Of a stretch of DNA of 64,000 nt, positions 60,167 to 64,000 are shown piece by piece. Position 1 is the first letter of the stretch; the number at the start of each line of letters is the position of its first letter. The stretch comes from FEB-35 sp050263095. GTDB taxonomy: Bacteria; Desulfobacterota; Deferrimicrobia; Deferrimicrobiales; Deferrimicrobiaceae. The translations under genes were made by a program, and so were the position numbers. Under the pieces are notes generated by a model. That model made no database searches and was not told the origin of the DNA. It worked only from the letters and a program-made list of their open reading frames with translations. The stretch is taken from NCBI GenBank assembly GCA_050263095.1, contig JBLNEW010000012.1, positions 1 to 64,000 on the forward strand, read 5' to 3'.

Positions 60167-60460
60167 ATGGGCCGCACGGTGCTCCCGTTCACCCAGGAGC
60201 TGTACCGCGAGGAGGAATCCTGGAAATCGTTCCGGCGTGCGCTGCGCCGCGAGGACCGGGAGCTCTTCGACGAGCTGTTCGCCGCCGCCCGCTACCACAC
60301 GGCCGCCTGCACCTGCTCTGGTCGGGCCGTCCCCTTCGAGGCGATCCTGATGAGCATCCTGCTCGAGGAGCGGCGGGCGGTGCGCGAACTCTCCCGCCGG
60401 CTGGACGAGCTGGCGCGCCGGCTGATGGAGGGGGAACCGAAATGCCCAGGCGGCAAATGA
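60167..60460 (+). CDS. Small SOS-operon protein, unknown function
   Basis: A 97-residue protein starting at the ATG next to the previous stop, with GGGAGGA 7 nt upstream. Segments LPFTQELYREEESWKSFRRALR and RRAVRELSRRLDELARRLMEG predict a long helix bundle; a Cys pair sits in AACTCSG and another Cys near the end. I do not know the family, though I expect it to accompany the RecA-like gene in related genomes. It is co-transcribed and therefore SOS-regulated. Confidence 0.65.
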   Translation: MGRTVLPFTQELYREEESWKSFRRALRREDRELFDELFAAARYHTAACTCSGRAVPFEAILMSILLEERRAVRELSRRLDELARRLMEGEPKCPGGK

Positions 60461-60539
60461 AGTTTCACTGAATGCCTTCCGATAAAACTGTTGATAAGTT
60501 CCGGCACGCGACGCAGATCCTATTTGGGGAAGGATACCC

Positions 60540-61868
60540 GTGGATTCGTTTTCATCCCTGATAACAAAAGCGGCACTGCTGTTCCTGGGCATCGCCCTGT
60601 TCGCCGAGTACCTGTTCCGGAGACGCAAATTACTGGCCGAGTCCGGAAAGAACAGGTCCAAACAGCAAAAACTCATTGAATTTTCGAAGGAATTGAAATT
60701 ACTTAAGAAGAACCTTGCCCGAAAGACCGAAATCGCCGACCAGATTCCCCTTATCATCAAGAAGCTGACTGAGAATCTTAGTCAAAGCTCCCTTCCCGCA
60801 ATGGCCGTCCGGTCCGCCAAGGAGCTGTTCCATGCGGAGAAGGCGGGATTCTTCACCCCGGTCAACGGCACCGCCGAATATACCCTGGAGGTCGGCGCCG
60901 GCTTCCCCCCCGATTGGCAGGGCAAGATAAGAATCGACGCCGACGAGGGAATCCTGGGCATGGCGCTCCAGAAGAAGGTGGTGGTCTCCCGGATGGATCC
61001 GCTCTCATTCGCCGGCAGAAGATCGTCCAGCCGGTCGCTCGAGCAGCTTGGGGCAATCCCCGACTTCGTAGCGCCGGTTTTCGGCGTTTCCGGAACGATA
61101 GGCGCCCTTGTCATCGCCGGTTGTCCGTTCCCCCTCGAAGAGGAGCGGAAATACATGTCGATGCTCGCCGATCTGCTCTCCACCGCCATGCAGAAGGCGA
61201 CCCTTATCGATTCGAGCATATCCAGGTCCTGGGTCGATCACCTGACCGGCGTATCCAACAGGCTGCATTTCCTGCAGAGGTTCGAGAGCGAAGTCCGGCG
61301 CTCCGAGAACTATCGGCAAGCGCTGGCCCTGTTCATGTTCGACATAGACGAGTTCAAAAAGATCAACGACACGTACGGACATGCCGCAGGAGACGTCGTG
61401 CTGAAGAAAATGGTGGAAATCGTCAGGCAGAACACCCGGAGCTCCGACCTTATCGGGCGATTCGGGGGCGACGAGTTCATGGTGCTGATGATGTCTTCCA
61501 ACGCGGAACAGTCGCGCCATTACGCCGAGAAGCTGCGTGAGATCATCTCCGCGACGGATATCCGGATTCCGGGACAGGACGCTCCCGTCCGCCTGACGAT
61601 CAGCGGCGGATTGGCGATGTGGCCGGTCGACGGGCAGTCGACCACCGAATTGATGCAGTGCGCCGATGTCGCCCTCTACGAAGCGAAACGCAAAGGAAGG
61701 AACAACATCGTTCTCATCCAATCCCTGGGCCTTGACGGCGCGATCCTCCACGGGCAGGGATCGGAGCCGGCGAAGCAGGTCCCGGCAGCCGGCGATAATG
61801 CGGCAGGCATCGAGGAAAAGGATGGCGTCCTGGAGCTGTGCGACGACGAATGGGAATCGCTGGCATGA
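60540..61868 (+). CDS. Membrane-anchored GAF-GGDEF diguanylate cyclase
   Basis: A 442-residue protein. A single N-terminal helix (about 8-28, TKAALLFLGIALFAEYLF) is followed by a coiled coil, a GAF-like domain (about 80-225) and a GGDEF domain (about 235-395). The active site GGDEF (309-313) is intact in IGRFGGDEFMVL, and the inhibitory I-site RSSD is five residues upstream, so c-di-GMP synthesis with product inhibition is expected. The start is GTG at 60540, with AAGGA 5 nt upstream. Its stop overlaps the start of the following kinase (ATGA), so the two are translated together. Confidence 0.93.
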   Translation: MDSFSSLITKAALLFLGIALFAEYLFRRRKLLAESGKNRSKQQKLIEFSKELKLLKKNLARKTEIADQIPLIIKKLTENLSQSSLPAMAVRSAKELFHAEKAGFFTPVNGTAEYTLEVGAGFPPDWQGKIRIDADEGILGMALQKKVVVSRMDPLSFAGRRSSSRSLEQLGAIPDFVAPVFGVSGTIGALVIAGCPFPLEEERKYMSMLADLLSTAMQKATLIDSSISRSWVDHLTGVSNRLHFLQRFESEVRRSENYRQALALFMFDIDEFKKINDTYGHAAGDVVLKKMVEIVRQNTRSSDLIGRFGGDEFMVLMMSSNAEQSRHYAEKLREIISATDIRIPGQDAPVRLTISGGLAMWPVDGQSTTELMQCADVALYEAKRKGRNNIVLIQSLGLDGAILHGQGSEPAKQVPAAGDNAAGIEEKDGVLELCDDEWESLA

Positions 61869-64000
61869 AGAACCTGTCCAGGTTCAGGAACAGCATCGCG
61901 ATTCCCATCGTCTTCATCCTGCTGATACTGACCGCCGGGATACTTCTGGCGGGCTTTCAGATCAACAGGAACGTTTTTTACAACGTTTTCGAAGAGAGGG
62001 AGAAAAGCAAGGCGAAAAACATACACCTGACCATCGAATCCATGCTGTCCAGCGAAGAAAAAAGGCTCAACAGCCTTGCGAAGGTGCTGAAAAGGGATAC
62101 GGACATCTCGTATTCGCTTTACCACTACAAGCTTGCCGGCGGCGACTTGAGACCGTTGAAATCGGTCATGAACCAGCTGTACGCGCAGATGAACCTGCCT
62201 TTGTTCATAATGGCGGACAGGAACGGGAACATCCTCTACCGGACGGACAAATCGAAGGAACAGGAAAAGCTCCTCTCGTTCGACGCGTTTCACGAGGCGT
62301 TGAAGGGAAAGCAGGTCATCACCGCATCCAGGTCTCCCAGCGGGTGGGGTCTGCGGGCAGTCGTCCCGATCCATGCCTTCGAGAATCGCGAGCCGTCGGG
62401 AATCATGATTCTCGGAAGCAGGATCGACGACGGGTTCGCGAAAAAGATCGCAAGCGAAACCGGCAGCCAGGTCTTCATCGCTACGCCGGAAGGCGTGATC
62501 GCCGGTTCGTACAAGACGCTGGACTCTTCGGCGATGGACCTGTCCCTCGTGAACAGAAGCCTGGCGGACAAAAAGCCCCTGTTCTTCGCGGACCGGCGCA
62601 ATTTCCGATCCTACACTTACGTCCCGATCAGAATAATCGACGAGGAATTCTGCCTCGTCGTCGAGACGGACATAAGCGTCGTGAAGGAACTGTTGAGCAA
62701 ATACAGGATGGAGATGTTCCAATGGGGGCTGATCATCTTCCTGTGCGTCGCATCGATAGGCGCCGCCTTCACTTTCACGATCATCCATCCGCTGAACGAA
62801 CTGCAGGAAAAAGCCCGCGGGGTCGTCAGGGAATATTCCGGGGACGATTCGAAAGCCGCCTCCAGGGGAAACGAGATATCGACGCTGGTGCGGGCGTTCA
62901 ACCTGATGGTGGAAACCATCAGGGACCACATTTCCGAGCGGAAAAAAACCGAAGAGGCGCTGCGTGAGACCGGACGAACGCTCCAGGCGCTGATCGAAGC
63001 ATCTCCGCTGGCCATCATCGTCACCGACGCATCCGGCGATATAAAGGTATGGAATCCCGCCGCCGTGCACATCTTCGGATGGAGCGGGAACGAGGCGATC
63101 GGCCGAGGGAACCCCATCTGCGCGAAAGAGGGGAATTCCGAGCTCGGCGCCATCCTGACGCTGACGTTGAACGGCGAGAAAATCTCGAACATCGAGATTC
63201 AATGCAAGGGGAAGAACGATTCCGCGATCGACCTTTCATATTACGGCGCCCCGCTCGTCGACGGCGACGGCCGGATCATCGGCATGACGGCGATCATGGC
63301 CGACATAACGGAGTCCAAACAGGCGCGGGATGCCCTGCGGCGAAGCGAGGAGCAGCTGAGGCAGTCCCAGAAAATGGAAGCGATCGGAAAACTTGCAGGC
63401 GGGGTCGCGCACGACTTCAACAATCTCCTATCGGTGATCACCGGCTACAGCGAACTGCTGATGGGCAGGCTCGGGAAGGACGGCCAGGGCTTTCGGGAAA
63501 TCGAGGAGATAAACAAGGCGGGGGAACGCGCGGCCGCGCTGACCCACCAGCTGCTCGCTTTCAGCCGCCGCCAGGTCCTCAACCCGAAAACGATCCGGAT
63601 GAACGATGTCGTGTCGAGCCTGGGAAAGATGCTCCGGCGCCTGATCGGCGAGAATATCGAGCTGGCGACGTACGTCGACGCGGACCTGTGGACGGTGCGC
63701 GCGGACCCGATACAGATCGACCAGATCGTCCTCAATCTTGCGGTCAACGCCCGCGACGCGATGCCGCGCGGCGGAAAGCTCTCCATTTCGACTTCCAATG
63801 TCGAAATCGATCTTCCGCTCGTCGAAGGCCCGCTGAAAATACCGGCGGGACAATACGTCGTCCTCGAAGTGACCGACACCGGATGCGGAATGGACGAGCA
63901 CACCGTCGCCCGCATCTTCGAGCCGTTTTTCACCACGAAGAAGCACGGGAAAGGCACGGGCCTTGGACTTGCGACCGTCTACGGGATAGTAAAGCAAAGC
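61865..64000 (+). CDS. Sensor histidine kinase: Cache-HAMP-PAS-HisKA (C-terminus cut by window edge)
   Basis: An incomplete kinase of at least 712 residues; the frame stays open to the end. An N-terminal helix (about 12-30, IAIPIVFILLILTAGILLAGF) begins a periplasmic sensor (about 35-270, Cache-like), a second helix (about 285-305) leads to HAMP (NELQEKARGVVREYSG), a PAS domain (about 365-490) and an NtrB-type kinase core with His516 in GGVAHDFNNLLS and the G boxes DTGCGM and GTGLGLAT. The ATG at 61865 overlaps the GGDEF gene stop. The pairing suggests that the kinase and cyclase belong to one signalling unit. Confidence 0.92.
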   Translation, partial: MKNLSRFRNSIAIPIVFILLILTAGILLAGFQINRNVFYNVFEEREKSKAKNIHLTIESMLSSEEKRLNSLAKVLKRDTDISYSLYHYKLAGGDLRPLKSVMNQLYAQMNLPLFIMADRNGNILYRTDKSKEQEKLLSFDAFHEALKGKQVITASRSPSGWGLRAVVPIHAFENREPSGIMILGSRIDDGFAKKIASETGSQVFIATPEGVIAGSYKTLDSSAMDLSLVNRSLADKKPLFFADRRNFRSYTYVPIRIIDEEFCLVVETDISVVKELLSKYRMEMFQWGLIIFLCVASIGAAFTFTIIHPLNELQEKARGVVREYSGDDSKAASRGNEISTLVRAFNLMVETIRDHISERKKTEEALRETGRTLQALIEASPLAIIVTDASGDIKVWNPAAVHIFGWSGNEAIGRGNPICAKEGNSELGAILTLTLNGEKISNIEIQCKGKNDSAIDLSYYGAPLVDGDGRIIGMTAIMADITESKQARDALRRSEEQLRQSQKMEAIGKLAGGVAHDFNNLLSVITGYSELLMGRLGKDGQGFREIEEINKAGERAAALTHQLLAFSRRQVLNPKTIRMNDVVSSLGKMLRRLIGENIELATYVDADLWTVRADPIQIDQIVLNLAVNARDAMPRGGKLSISTSNVEIDLPLVEGPLKIPAGQYVVLEVTDTGCGMDEHTVARIFEPFFTTKKHGKGTGLGLATVYGIVKQS

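Overview
The window is GC-rich bacterial chromosome, densely coded on both strands. It looks like a free-living, largely anaerobic or facultative Gram-negative from the deltaproteobacterial / Desulfobacterota-Desulfuromonadota side. That placement is inference from gene content: a LivKHMGF branched-chain amino-acid transporter, ADP-forming acyl-CoA synthetase, a LonB/C-type protease, ATP-type PEP carboxykinase with an LDH-like malate dehydrogenase, many NtrB-type sensor kinases, and a lexA gene with a non-enterobacterial operator. I saw no rRNA, tRNA, CRISPR array, insertion sequence, integrase or phage gene. Both ends cut genes: an acyl-CoA synthetase at the left and a histidine kinase at the right.

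Layout. 1-2.4 kb (minus): ADP-forming acyl-CoA synthetase (partial), a cold-shock protein with its own promoter, leader hairpin and terminator, and a small unknown protein. 2.7-10.5 kb (plus): two giant translationally coupled genes, a fusion of two crotonyl-CoA-reductase-like domains with an enoyl-CoA hydratase, followed by a 1668-residue protein with an unknown N-terminal half and four SDR-type domains in an active/degenerate/active/degenerate pattern. The pair recalls the malonyl-CoA reductase and propionyl-CoA synthase of the 3-hydroxypropionate route and is the most interesting metabolic system here. 10.5-16 kb (minus): livK-livH-livM-livG-livF plus a WYL regulator. 16-20.4 kb: redox and stress genes (PQQ-type sugar dehydrogenase, FMN-binding protein, rhodanese, ferritin-like protein, divergent thioredoxin reductase) and a second cold-shock gene. 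20.5-23.6 kb: an HD-GYP protein coupled to a HEAT-repeat protein. 24-28 kb: RhlE-like helicase, aldo/keto reductase, ACT-like protein, acyltransferase.

28.6-34.2 kb (minus): Lon-like protease, exported isoaspartyl methyltransferase and a membrane spermidine-synthase-like protein in one overlapping operon. 34.3-39.4 kb: Cache protein, PIG-L deacetylase, then an RpfC-like hybrid kinase convergent with an RpfF-like synthase, i.e. a likely DSF (diffusible fatty-acid signal) cell-cell signalling pair. 39.6-45.3 kb: aldo/keto reductase, cysteine-rich protein and hemerythrin operon, a dCache sensor kinase, a histone-deacetylase-like hydrolase. 45.4-50.5 kb: malate dehydrogenase, OmpA lipoprotein, CHASE2-HD-GYP receptor, and an exported proteasome-beta-like Ntn hydrolase. 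50.5-52.9 kb: divergent adenine deaminase and hypoxanthine phosphoribosyltransferase (purine salvage). 52.9-58.1 kb: REC-PAS-kinase-REC protein, zinc-ribbon protein, PEP carboxykinase, NmrA-like protein. 58.2-60.5 kb: SRAP/YedK, LexA, a RecA-like protein without a P-loop and a small partner, with two near-identical palindromic operators immediately at the start codons. 60.5-64 kb: a GGDEF protein coupled to a further sensor kinase.

Signalling is over-represented: four histidine kinases, two HD-GYP proteins and one GGDEF protein in about 44 kb, with an RpfF-type signal synthase. This suggests that DSF and cyclic-di-GMP signals are integrated in this organism. All functions are read from sequence motifs and memory of the families; nothing was searched.
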